This document shows positions 56,794 to 64,000 of a stretch of DNA of 64,000 nucleotides, in pieces. Under the pieces are notes generated by a model. It worked only from the letters and a program-made list of their open reading frames with translations, was not told the DNA's origin and made no database searches. Positions within the stretch are counted from its first letter, which is position 1. Every line of letters starts with the position of its first letter. Source of the DNA: Bradyrhizobium iriomotense (GTDB lineage Bacteria > Pseudomonadota > Alphaproteobacteria > Rhizobiales > Xanthobacteraceae); NCBI RefSeq assembly GCF_030160715.1, contig NZ_BSOW01000002.1, forward strand, positions 186,001 to 250,000, in the 5' to 3' direction. Made by a program: the position numbers and the translations under genes.

Positions 56794-58116
56794 ATGAGTG
56801 AAATTGCCGCTTCCGAGTTTCGCCATTCGCAGCGCCATATCCGCCTGGACACGATCCTGCGGCTGCGCTGGCTTGCGGTGCTCGGCCAGCTCGCCGCCAT
56901 CTTCATCGTGGCGCAGGGGCTGGAATTCAACGTTCCGATCATCCCCTGCATCACCATCATCGCGCTGTCGGCGGCGCTCAACCTCGCCCTGCAAATGGCG
57001 GTCAATCCGATGCAGCGGCTGGAGCCGGTCCAGGCGGCCGCGCTGCTGGCGCTCAACATCGTGGAACTGGCCGGCCTGTTGTTCTTCACCGGCGGATTGC
57101 AGAACCCGTTCTCATTCCTGTTCCTGGCCCCGGTCCTGATCTCCGCGACCGCGCTGCCGGCCCGGCTCACCTTCGGCCTCGGCCTTCTGGCCGTCGCCTG
57201 CGCCTCGATCCTGGTCTTCTTTCATCTGCCGCTGCCCTGGGACACGGACGATCCCCTGGTGCTGCCGCCGATCTATCTGGTCGGCGTCTGGCTCTCGATC
57301 GTGCTCGCGATCGGCGTCACCAGCCTCTACTCCTTCCAGGTGACGGAAGAGGCGCGCAAGCTCGCCGACGCGCTCGCCGCGACCGAGCTGGTGCTGACGC
57401 GCGAGCAGCATCTGACCCAGCTCGATGGGCTGGCGGCAGCGGCAGCGCATGAGCTCGGCACGCCGCTGGCCACCATCTTCCTGATCTCGCGCGAGCTGGA
57501 GAAGACGGTGAAGGACGTCAGCTTCGCCGCCGATCTGAAAACCCTGCGCGAGCAGACGCAGCGTTGCCGCGACATCCTGAGCAAGATCACCCAGCTCTCC
57601 TCCACCGGCGCACCGTTCGACCGCATGAAGCTGTCGGAGCTGATCGAGGAGGTGGTGGCGCCGCACCGCGATTTCGGTGTCGCCATCAAGGTGCGGATCG
57701 CGGTGGCGGCGACCATGGAACCGGTCGGCTCGCGCAATCCCGCAATCCTCTACGGTGTCGGCAATATCGTCGAAAATGCCGTCGATTTCGCTCACACCAC
57801 CGTCGAGGTGAACGCCTGGTGGAATAATGACACCATCGAGATCCTGATCTCCGACGATGGTCCCGGCATTCCGCCCGATCTGTTGAACAGGATCGGCGAA
57901 CCCTATCTGTCGCGGCGGCGCTCGCAGGACGACAGCGGAGGTGAGCGTCGCGGCCTGGGGCTCGGCGTGTTCATCGCGCGCACGCTGCTGGAGCGCACCG
58001 GCGCGAAGGTCTCGTTTACCAATCGGATGTTCCCGGATCACGGCGCAGTGGTGCAGATCGTCTGGCCGCGCGAGCGTTTTGAGGCTATCGAGACGGCCGA
58101 AGAAACCATAGGATAG
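56794..58116 (+). CDS. regS: Sensor histidine kinase RegS/RegB (ActS)
   Basis: RegS is the membrane sensor of the RegSR (PrrBA, ActSR) redox system that controls respiratory, nitrogen-fixation and autotrophy genes in response to quinone redox state. The 440-residue protein has six N-terminal transmembrane helices, the family H-box AAAAHELGTPLATIF (His219), and the ATP-binding DDGPGIPPD with RRGLGLGVFIA. I start at ATG 56794; the longer frame begins with a TTG at 56785. The gene is followed by regR and divergent from the ABC-2 exporter. Confidence 0.92.
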   Translation: MSEIAASEFRHSQRHIRLDTILRLRWLAVLGQLAAIFIVAQGLEFNVPIIPCITIIALSAALNLALQMAVNPMQRLEPVQAAALLALNIVELAGLLFFTGGLQNPFSFLFLAPVLISATALPARLTFGLGLLAVACASILVFFHLPLPWDTDDPLVLPPIYLVGVWLSIVLAIGVTSLYSFQVTEEARKLADALAATELVLTREQHLTQLDGLAAAAAHELGTPLATIFLISRELEKTVKDVSFAADLKTLREQTQRCRDILSKITQLSSTGAPFDRMKLSELIEEVVAPHRDFGVAIKVRIAVAATMEPVGSRNPAILYGVGNIVENAVDFAHTTVEVNAWWNNDTIEILISDDGPGIPPDLLNRIGEPYLSRRRSQDDSGGERRGLGLGVFIARTLLERTGAKVSFTNRMFPDHGAVVQIVWPRERFEAIETAEETIG

Positions 58117-58219
58117 GCCGCGACGTTGCGTCGCACTGCAGGGCCGATCGACTTTCGGCGATCTTGGCAGCGGCCGATTGCAACGCCATATGTTCCCGCG
58201 CTGGAGAGAGGACACAACC

Positions 58220-58774
58220 TTGAACGCCATCGCCGAACTGAATGAACAGGCCGACCGCTCGCTCTTGATCGTCGAGGACGACAAGCCGTTTCTCGAGCGG
58301 CTGTCGCGCGCCATGGAGACGCGCGGCTTCACGGTGACCTCTTGCGATACCGTCTCGGATGGATTGGCGCAGATCGGCAAGGCTGCGCCCGCTTTCGCGG
58401 TGGTCGACTTGCGGCTCGGCGACGGCAACGGCCTCGACGTGGTCTCGGCGCTGAAGAAGAAGCGCCCCGACGCGCGCGCCATCGTGCTCACCGGCTATGG
58501 CAACATCGCCACCGCCGTGACCGCGGTGAAGATGGGCGCCATCGACTATCTCTCGAAGCCGGCCGATGCCGATGACGTCGTCGCCGCATTGCTTTCGACC
58601 GGCACCGAAAAGTCCGAGCTGCCGGCAAACCCGATGTCGGCCGACCGCGTCCGCTGGGAGCACATCCAGCGCATCTACGAGATGTGCAATCGCAACGTCT
58701 CGGAAACCGCGCGCCGCCTCAACATGCACCGACGTACGCTGCAGCGAATTCTCGCCAAGCGCGCGCCGAGGTAA
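58220..58774 (+). CDS. regR: Response regulator RegR/RegA (ActR)
   Basis: RegR is the DNA-binding partner of RegS. The 184-residue protein has a receiver domain with LLIVEDD and the phosphorylated Asp63 in VVDLRLGDGNG, followed by a short Fis-type helix-turn-helix (NVSETARRLNMHRRTLQRIL) nearly invariant in the family. A proline-containing linker joins them. I use the TTG at 58220 because GGAGAGAG lies about nine bases upstream and the product then begins MNAIAELNEQADRSLLIV. ATGs at 58178 and 58190 have no ribosome site. Confidence 0.93.
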   Translation: MNAIAELNEQADRSLLIVEDDKPFLERLSRAMETRGFTVTSCDTVSDGLAQIGKAAPAFAVVDLRLGDGNGLDVVSALKKKRPDARAIVLTGYGNIATAVTAVKMGAIDYLSKPADADDVVAALLSTGTEKSELPANPMSADRVRWEHIQRIYEMCNRNVSETARRLNMHRRTLQRILAKRAPR

Positions 58775-58869
58775 CGGCCACGGCGCCTCAGCTCAATCAT
58801 TGCATTCTGGGTCCCGGCTCTGCGCAGCAACGCTAACGCGTTGCGGCGCGTCCGGGACACGAGGCCTTC

Positions 58870-59361
58870 TTACTCCCAAAACTCCGCATGGCCCTGCGGA
58901 TCGACCAGACGGTTGATCCGGAGCGCGGCGGCCATCGCAAAGCGCACCGTCATCTGCTTGCGGGTCGGGGCCGGCAGCTTGTGCTCGGGCGCCTCGCAGT
59001 GCAGATGCGCGCCATAGGCATCCGCGATGATCAGGCCAGTGCCTTCCGGAAAGATCTCGCAAGGCAGATCCTGCGTGAAGGCGAAGAACAGCCGGTCGCA
59101 ATGGGCGCGGTATTCGTGCCATTTCTGGTCCGCGCGCAGATCCTCGACCGATGACTTGATCTCGACGATCCAGATTTCGCCGCGCTCGTTCAGCGCCACG
59201 AGATCGGCACGGCGGCCCGACGGCAGCGGCAATTCGCTGATGCAGGAGAAGCCGAGCGAGCGCAACAGCCGCGCCGTGCCGCGCGCGACCGCAAGCGCGG
59301 TCTCCGACTGACGGCCGTCGATCGGCGGCACGAGCACGATGTGGCGGGCGGTGTTGTCCAT
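58870..59361 (-). CDS. mmcB: MmcB family DNA repair protein
   Basis: This 163-residue protein is of the MmcB family, named for a Caulobacter damage-response gene, with a restriction-endonuclease-like fold. Visible landmarks are the RRADLVALNERGEIWIVEIK segment, in which Asp and Glu-x-Lys form the nuclease-type active site, and DQKWHEYRAHCDRLFFAF. No signal peptide or membrane segment is present. It is convergent with regR across a short repeat (58808-58862). A LexA or CcrM-type control site is not visible. Confidence 0.88.
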   Translation of the reverse strand: MDNTARHIVLVPPIDGRQSETALAVARGTARLLRSLGFSCISELPLPSGRRADLVALNERGEIWIVEIKSSVEDLRADQKWHEYRAHCDRLFFAFTQDLPCEIFPEGTGLIIADAYGAHLHCEAPEHKLPAPTRKQMTVRFAMAAALRINRLVDPQGHAEFWE

Positions 59362-59431
59362 GGGATGAGTCTAACCGATTCCACTCTGCGCGCACACTGT
59401 TGGATGGAGGCGAGCCGCAGCCCATTCTCGA

Positions 59432-59681
59432 CCGTCGTCCCCGCGAAGGCCGGGACCCATAACCACAGGGAGGAGCTTGGCGAAGACCCGTCGTTCGGTA
59501 CTCCTACCGAGCGCAATCGATAGATTCCGCGGTATGGGTCCCGGCCCCCCGTGCGCAATTGCGCACTAAAGCATGATCCGGAAAAGTGTGAAGCGGTTTT
59601 CCGGAAAGATCATGCGCAAACAACAACCTAAAGCGCGATGACGATTCATTCTAATCTCATCGCGCTTTAGGCCGGGGCGAC
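59432..59681. repeat. REP-like repeat copy E, interrupted by the triple-hairpin element
   Basis: CCGTCGTCCCCGCGAAGGCC with GGGACCCATAACCACAGGGA opens the block; GTATGGGTCCCGGCC precedes the inserted element and GGCCGGGGCGAC follows it. In copies A, B and D the same site reads CCCGGC-loop-GCCGGGACGAC without insertion, so the triple-hairpin element lies in the loop of the terminal hairpin. This is the same nesting as at 29861-30005. Confidence 0.78.
59551..59671. repeat. Triple-hairpin intergenic element, copy 2 (RIME-like)
   Basis: The element contains GTGCGCAATTGCGCAC at 59551-59566, GCATGATC at 59571-59578 with GATCATGC at 59608-59615, and CCTAAAGCGCGATGA at 59627-59641 with TCATCGCGCTTTAGG at 59657-59671. 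Differences from copy 1 are few; the CGGAAAA/TTTTCCG inner stem is retained and is one pair longer here (CCGGAAAA/TTTTCCGG). It lies between the divergent mmcB and GH13 genes. Confidence 0.8.
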
Positions 59682-59761
59682 AGCGAGTGTGAGGTGGGAA
59701 CCTCGCCTCTTCCCAACACTTATCAGGCAGCCGCCGGCGGAAGGAGCGAGGCTGCCCCGAC

Positions 59762-61462
59762 ATGATCGACGACCTCTGGTACAAGAACGGCGTCATCTAC
59801 TGCCTCTCTGTTGCCACCTACATGGATGCCAACGGTGACGGCGTCGGCGACTTCAAGGGGTTGCTGCGGCGGCTCGATTATCTGCATGGTCTCGGCATTA
59901 CCGCGATCTGGCTGATGCCGTTTCAGCCCTCGCCTCACCGCGATGACGGCTACGACATATCGGACTATTACGGCGTCGATCCACGCTATGGCACGCTCGG
60001 CGATTTCGTCGAGTTCACCCATGGCTGCAAGCAGCGCGGCATCCGTGTCATCATCGATCTCGTCGTCAACCACACCTCGGACCAGCATCCCTGGTTCAAG
60101 GACGCGCGCACCTCGAAGGAGGCGCACCATCGCGACTGGTATGTGTGGTCCGACAAAAAGCCCGCGAACGCCAGCAAGGGCGTCGTGTTTCCGGGCGTGC
60201 AGAAATCGACCTGGACGCGCGACAAGGAAGCCGGCGCCTGGTACTTCCACCGCTTCTACGATTTCCAGCCGGATCTCAACACCTCGAACCCGCGCGTTCA
60301 GGCGGAGCTCCTGAAGATCATGGGCTTCTGGATCCAGCTCGGCGTCTCCGGTTTCCGGATGGATGCCGTGCCGTTCGTGATCGGCACCAAGGGGTCGAAG
60401 GTCAAGACGCCGACGGAGCAGTACAACATGCTGCGCTCGTTCCGCGAATTCCTGCAATGGCGCGAGGGCGACGCGATCATCCTTGCGGAAGCCAATGTGC
60501 TGCCCAAGACAGACATGGAATATTTCGGCCGCGACGGCGACCGCATGCACATGATGTTCAACTTCCACGTCAACCAGCACCTGTTCTATGCGCTGGCCTC
60601 CGGCGACTCGCGCGCGCTCGCCAAGGCGCTGAAGGCGACCAAGCCGCGACCGGCCTCCGCCCAATGGGGCATGTTCCTGCGCAACCACGATGAGCTCGAT
60701 CTCGGACGCCTGACGAAGGCCCAGCGCGACCTCGTCTTCAGATGCTTCGGCCCGGACAAGGACATGCAGCTCTACGACCGCGGCATCCGCCGGCGGCTCG
60801 CACCGATGCTCGGCGGCGACCGCCGAAGGCTCGAGCTCGTCTACAGCCTGATGTGCACGTTGCCGGGGACGCCGGTGATCCGCTATGGCGACGAGATCGC
60901 GATGGGCGACGACCTGTCGCTGCCCGAGCGCAATTGTGCGCGCACACCGATGCAATGGTCGACCGAGCCGCATGGCGGCTTCACCGACAGCAACAAGCCG
61001 GTCTCACCTGTCATCGACGAAGGACCGTATGGCTACGAGCACGTCAACGTCGCCAAGCAGCGGCGCGATCCGAACTCGATGCTGAACTGGACCGAGCGCA
61101 TCATCCGCATGCGCAAGGAGGTCCCGGAAGTTGGCTGGGGCGACTTCGATGTCATCGCCGTGCAGGATCCCGCGGTCTTCATCATCCGCTATGACTGGCG
61201 CAACAATTCGGTGCTGTTCATCCACAATCTCGATGACAAGCCGCGCGAGATCGCGTTCTCGACGAAGCTGCCCGAAGGCCACGGAGGCCTCCTGATCAAT
61301 CTCCTGGCGGAAGACCACAGCCGCGCCGACAAGCGCGGCCAGCACCGCGTCGTGCTCGAGCCCTATGGCTATCGCTGGTACCGCGTCGGCGGACTCGACT
61401 ATCTCCTGAAGCGCAGCGATATCGACACCAAGGCGATGCGGAAGAATGCGGGCGGACGGTAG
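59762..61462 (+). CDS. GH13 glycosidase, trehalose-synthase-like
   Basis: This 566-residue alpha-amylase-family enzyme resembles the catalytic part of trehalose synthase (maltose-trehalose isomerase). The GH13 sites are VVNHTSDQHPWF (region I), GFRMDAVPF with the nucleophile aspartate (region II), ILAEANVL with the acid glutamate (region III), and FLRNHDEL (region IV). It has no signal peptide. It lacks the maltokinase domain found in some TreS proteins. Substrate preference (trehalose, maltose or sucrose) is not settled by sequence. It is convergent with a second GH13 gene 18 bases away. Confidence 0.88.
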   Translation: MIDDLWYKNGVIYCLSVATYMDANGDGVGDFKGLLRRLDYLHGLGITAIWLMPFQPSPHRDDGYDISDYYGVDPRYGTLGDFVEFTHGCKQRGIRVIIDLVVNHTSDQHPWFKDARTSKEAHHRDWYVWSDKKPANASKGVVFPGVQKSTWTRDKEAGAWYFHRFYDFQPDLNTSNPRVQAELLKIMGFWIQLGVSGFRMDAVPFVIGTKGSKVKTPTEQYNMLRSFREFLQWREGDAIILAEANVLPKTDMEYFGRDGDRMHMMFNFHVNQHLFYALASGDSRALAKALKATKPRPASAQWGMFLRNHDELDLGRLTKAQRDLVFRCFGPDKDMQLYDRGIRRRLAPMLGGDRRRLELVYSLMCTLPGTPVIRYGDEIAMGDDLSLPERNCARTPMQWSTEPHGGFTDSNKPVSPVIDEGPYGYEHVNVAKQRRDPNSMLNWTERIIRMRKEVPEVGWGDFDVIAVQDPAVFIIRYDWRNNSVLFIHNLDDKPREIAFSTKLPEGHGGLLINLLAEDHSRADKRGQHRVVLEPYGYRWYRVGGLDYLLKRSDIDTKAMRKNAGGR

Positions 61463-61480
61463 AAGGCTCCCCGACAACTT

Positions 61481-63082
61481 CTATCGCGCCGCTCCAATCA
61501 CCACGCCTTCATTGCCGCGCAAATCCAGCACGCCTTCGAGTTCTTCGCCCTCGCGGTCGAGGAAGGTCGAGAGCAGGATCTCGCTGCCGAAGCGGATGGC
61601 GCTGGTGGTCACGGCGACGGGGTCGGGGCCGAGATTGAGCACCACGACCAGCGCGTCGTCGCCGGCCTGACGGCGATAGACCAGGAGGTCGCCTTGCGCG
61701 GCGATCGGATGATAGTCGCCGACGACCAGCGGCCGGTGCGCCTTCCGCAAGGCGATCAGGCGCTTGTAGAGATTGAGGATCGAGAATTTGTCGGCCTCGA
61801 GATTGACCACGTTCTCATGAACGTGGATCTCCGGCAGCGGCAGCCACGGCGCGACCTCCGAGAAGCCGGCGAAATTCGAGGAATCCCACTGCATCGGGGT
61901 GCGGCAGCCGTCGCGGCCGACGCCGATACCGGGCACATTCTTCTCGAAGGGATCTTGGACGTCCTCGGGCGCGATCAAGACCTGGTTCATTCCGATCTCG
62001 TCACCATAATAGAGCGTCGGCGTGCCGCGCAGCGTCAGCAGCAGCATCGCGGCGACGCGCGCCTGCTCCGGCCCGACGCGGCTCGCGACGCGCGGCCGGT
62101 CGTGATTGCCGAGCACCCAGTTCGGCCAGGCACCCCTCGGCAATGCCTTCTCGTAGTCCTCGATGATCTTCTCGATCGAGCGCGCGCTCCAGAAGGTCGA
62201 GAGCAGCGCGAAGTTGAACGGCATCTGCGCGCCGGTGAGATCGTTGCCGTAGTAGGCCATCAGACGATGCAGCGGCAGATAGATCTCGCCGATCAGCACG
62301 CGCGCGCGATACGCATCGGTGACGCGCCGCATCTCGGCGATGACGTCATGCACCTCCGCCTGATCGGTCGAGTATTGAGTCAGGATCTTTTCGTGCGGCG
62401 GACGCCCCTCGACGTAGTGCGGGTTCGGCGGGTTGTCGCGGAAATCCGCGTCCTTGATCAGGTGCCAGATGACGTCGACGCGAAAGCCGTCGACGCCCTT
62501 CTCCAGCCAGAACCGCATCACGTCATACATGGCCTCGCGGACTTCAGGATTGCGCCAGTTGAGATCCGGCTGCCGGTCGAGGAAGGCGTGGTAGAAATAT
62601 TGACCCGTCGCCTCGTCATAGGCCCACGCACTGCCGCCGAATTCCGACAGCCAGTTGTTCGGCGGGCCGCCGTCGGGCGCGCCATCGCGCCAGATGAACC
62701 AGTCGCGCTTGGGATTGTCGCGCGAGGAGCGGCTGGCGATGAACCAGGGATGCTGGTCGGAGGTGTGGTTCGGCACGAGATCAAGGATCAGCTTCAACCC
62801 GCTCTCATGGGTGGCCTGCAACAGCGCATCGAAATCCTCCATGGTGCCGAACAGCGGATCGATGCCGGTGTAATCGGAGATGTCGTAGCCGAAATCGGCC
62901 ATCGGCGAGCGGAAGACCGGCGACAGCCAGATGGCATCGACGCCGAGCGACTTCACGTAAGCCAGGCGCTTGAGGATGCCGGCGAGATCGCCGACTCCGT
63001 CGCCGTCGGTGTCCTGAAAGGAGCGCGGGTAGATCTGATAGAAGATGCCGTCGCGCCACCAGTTCTCGTCGTTCTCTGCCAT
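61481..63082 (-). CDS. GH13 alpha-glucosidase
   Basis: This 533-residue enzyme (ATG 63082) is of the alpha-glucosidase/oligo-1,6-glucosidase type. Sites include LVPNHTSDQHPWF, GFRVDVIWHLIKD with the nucleophile aspartate, LIGEIYLP with the acid glutamate, and VLGNHDRPR. The opening WWRDGIFYQIYPRSFQDTDG is typical of the subfamily. No signal peptide is seen, so it is cytosolic and would split maltose, trehalose or sucrose-type sugars. The frame to 63136 is not conserved. It faces the other GH13 gene tail to tail. Confidence 0.92.
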   Translation of the reverse strand: MAENDENWWRDGIFYQIYPRSFQDTDGDGVGDLAGILKRLAYVKSLGVDAIWLSPVFRSPMADFGYDISDYTGIDPLFGTMEDFDALLQATHESGLKLILDLVPNHTSDQHPWFIASRSSRDNPKRDWFIWRDGAPDGGPPNNWLSEFGGSAWAYDEATGQYFYHAFLDRQPDLNWRNPEVREAMYDVMRFWLEKGVDGFRVDVIWHLIKDADFRDNPPNPHYVEGRPPHEKILTQYSTDQAEVHDVIAEMRRVTDAYRARVLIGEIYLPLHRLMAYYGNDLTGAQMPFNFALLSTFWSARSIEKIIEDYEKALPRGAWPNWVLGNHDRPRVASRVGPEQARVAAMLLLTLRGTPTLYYGDEIGMNQVLIAPEDVQDPFEKNVPGIGVGRDGCRTPMQWDSSNFAGFSEVAPWLPLPEIHVHENVVNLEADKFSILNLYKRLIALRKAHRPLVVGDYHPIAAQGDLLVYRRQAGDDALVVVLNLGPDPVAVTTSAIRFGSEILLSTFLDREGEELEGVLDLRGNEGVVIGAAR

Positions 63083-63253
63083 GCCGGAATCGCCCCCCTG
63101 AAATCTGCCCCGCGCAAAGCAACGCGCCGGGAACATCCGGGTTCAGACCAACAGGCCATTGGGACGGCCTTGTGACGGCGGGACGACCGTTCCGCAGCGC
63201 CGGGGGCGCAATCTTTTGCTTGGCGGGCCGCCAAAAATCGGCATTGTGAGGCC

Positions 63254-63928
63254 ATGACCGAGCAAACCGAACAATCAGAGGCGGCGAAAGCGGGCGCAAT
63301 CATCGTTCCCGTGACGCTGTTCGAGCAGAATTGCACCATCATCTGGGACGAGCCCAGCAAGAGGGCCGTGGTGATCGATCCCGGCGGGGACGTTCCGAAA
63401 ATCCTGGACGCGATCAAGCAGACCGGCGTCACCGTGGAGAAGATCTGGCTGACGCACGGCCACATCGATCACGTCGGCGGCGCCGCCGACCTGCGCGACG
63501 CACTGAAGGTGCCGATCGAAGGCCCGCACGTCGCCGACAAATTCCTGCTCGACAATGTGGTCGAGAGCGGCGCGCGCTTCGGCATGACCGGCGTGCGCAA
63601 TTTCGCGCCGGACCGCTGGCTCGAGGAAGGCGACACCGTCTCGATCGGCGATCTCTCCTTCGACATCCTGCACTGCCCCGGCCACTCACCCGGCAGCGTC
63701 GTCTTCTTCAGCAAGGAGATGCGCTTTGCTCACGTCGGCGACGTCCTGTTCGCAGGTTCAGTCGGCCGCACCGACCTGCCCGGCGGCAGCCACGCGACGC
63801 TGATCAACTCGATCAAGACGAAGCTCCTGCCGCTCGGCGACGACGTCGGCTTCATCTGCGGCCATGGCGCGGGCTCGCGCATCGGCCATGAGCGGATGAC
63901 CAATCCGTTCATCACCGGCGAGATGTAG
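63254..63928 (+). CDS. MBL-fold metallo-hydrolase (glyoxalase II-like)
   Basis: This 224-residue protein has the metallo-beta-lactamase site THGHIDH (residues 67-73), a GHSPGSV histidine later, and a CGHGAGS histidine at the C-terminus. It is related to glyoxalase II and to YcbL-type hydrolases but is shorter than gloB at 146-913, lacking the C-terminal extension. It likely hydrolyses a thioester. No neighbour indicates its substrate. It is divergent from the alpha-glucosidase gene. Confidence 0.9.
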   Translation: MTEQTEQSEAAKAGAIIVPVTLFEQNCTIIWDEPSKRAVVIDPGGDVPKILDAIKQTGVTVEKIWLTHGHIDHVGGAADLRDALKVPIEGPHVADKFLLDNVVESGARFGMTGVRNFAPDRWLEEGDTVSIGDLSFDILHCPGHSPGSVVFFSKEMRFAHVGDVLFAGSVGRTDLPGGSHATLINSIKTKLLPLGDDVGFICGHGAGSRIGHERMTNPFITGEM

Positions 63929-63934
63929 GCACCC

Positions 63935-64000
63935 CTACTCGGCGGCGTCCGCAAGCGCCGCCGGCTCGCTCAAATGCCGCTCGCCCCAATCGCGGATCGC
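63935..64000 (-). CDS. Partial CDS, C-terminus, unknown
   Basis: A minus-strand frame runs in from the right edge and ends with a TAG at 63937-63935. The readable C-terminal residues are AIRDWGERHLSEPAALADAA followed by E. The stop lies seven bases after the MBL gene, so the two are convergent. Codon use is like the neighbours. Too little is visible to name the protein. Confidence 0.55.
   Translation of the reverse strand, partial: AIRDWGERHLSEPAALADAAE

Larger units (their letters stand above)
59362..59761. other. Intergenic region between mmcB and the GH13 gene
   Basis: This 400-base gap between divergent genes holds the REP-like block at 59432-59681 with a nested triple-hairpin element (59551-59671). 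The 70 bases next to mmcB and the 80 next to the GH13 gene should contain their promoters. I see no further gene or operator. Confidence 0.55.

Overview
The window looks like chromosome from a Bradyrhizobium-type alphaproteobacterium. It is GC-rich and dense with housekeeping genes. It carries a RegS/RegR-type redox two-component pair, a polyhydroxybutyrate (PHB) gene set with PhaR, an mtgA/ispA neighbourhood next to rpmF, a protocatechuate branch, and many short palindromic intergenic repeats of the kind common in rhizobial genomes. The genus is inferred from protein resemblance and repeat style; no search was run. I saw no phage, integrase, transposase, CRISPR array, tRNA or rRNA.

Layout. 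1-5.4 kb: start of a methyltransferase gene (left edge), gloB, a cupin protein, an EamA transporter, then phbB and phbA facing phaR. 5.8-11.6 kb: a four-PAS GGDEF/EAL protein, a MarR regulator divergent from a small monooxygenase-like gene, and a second GGDEF/EAL protein with a degenerate GGDEF motif. 11.8-19.8 kb: small unknown proteins, rpmF, mtgA, ispA, a DUF1345 protein, a secreted caspase-like protein, a GFA protein, an NTF2-like protein and a class A beta-lactamase. 19.8-26.5 kb: a cation/proton antiporter, a cell-wall amidase, a TauD-type dioxygenase, ispG, a second EamA transporter and a Zur-like regulator. 26.6-29.8 kb: a marR-emrA-emrB type efflux operon. 30-34.8 kb (minus strand): a thiolase (pcaF-like), an intradiol ring-cleavage dioxygenase, pcaH, pcaG and a phosphotransferase. 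35-47 kb: mutS, a soluble PAS chemoreceptor, a membrane protein, an OsmC protein, a sulfonate-type ABC transporter and glnD. 47.3-54.8 kb: ogt, an orphan amino-acid-type binding protein, a DUF1330 protein, a class A penicillin-binding protein, a SprT/YgjP-like metallopeptidase and a PHB depolymerase. 54.9-64 kb: an ABC-2 exporter divergent from regS-regR, mmcB, two convergent GH13 glycosidases, an MBL-fold hydrolase and the end of one more gene at the right edge.

How the genes fit together. PHB synthesis (phbA, phbB), its regulator (phaR) and mobilisation (phaZ) are all present but dispersed, and a terminator separates phbA from phbB. The pca cluster opens aromatic rings and ends with a thiolase that would yield succinyl-CoA and acetyl-CoA. 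Two MarR genes lie beside palindromes that look like their own operators. GlnD and RegSR supply nitrogen and redox control.

The most unusual structure is in the intergenic DNA. Two copies of a roughly 120-bp triple-hairpin element sit inside the hairpin loop of a different repeat family, so the repeats are nested at the same site both times. I found no convincing undescribed multi-gene system; most genes belong to known families.
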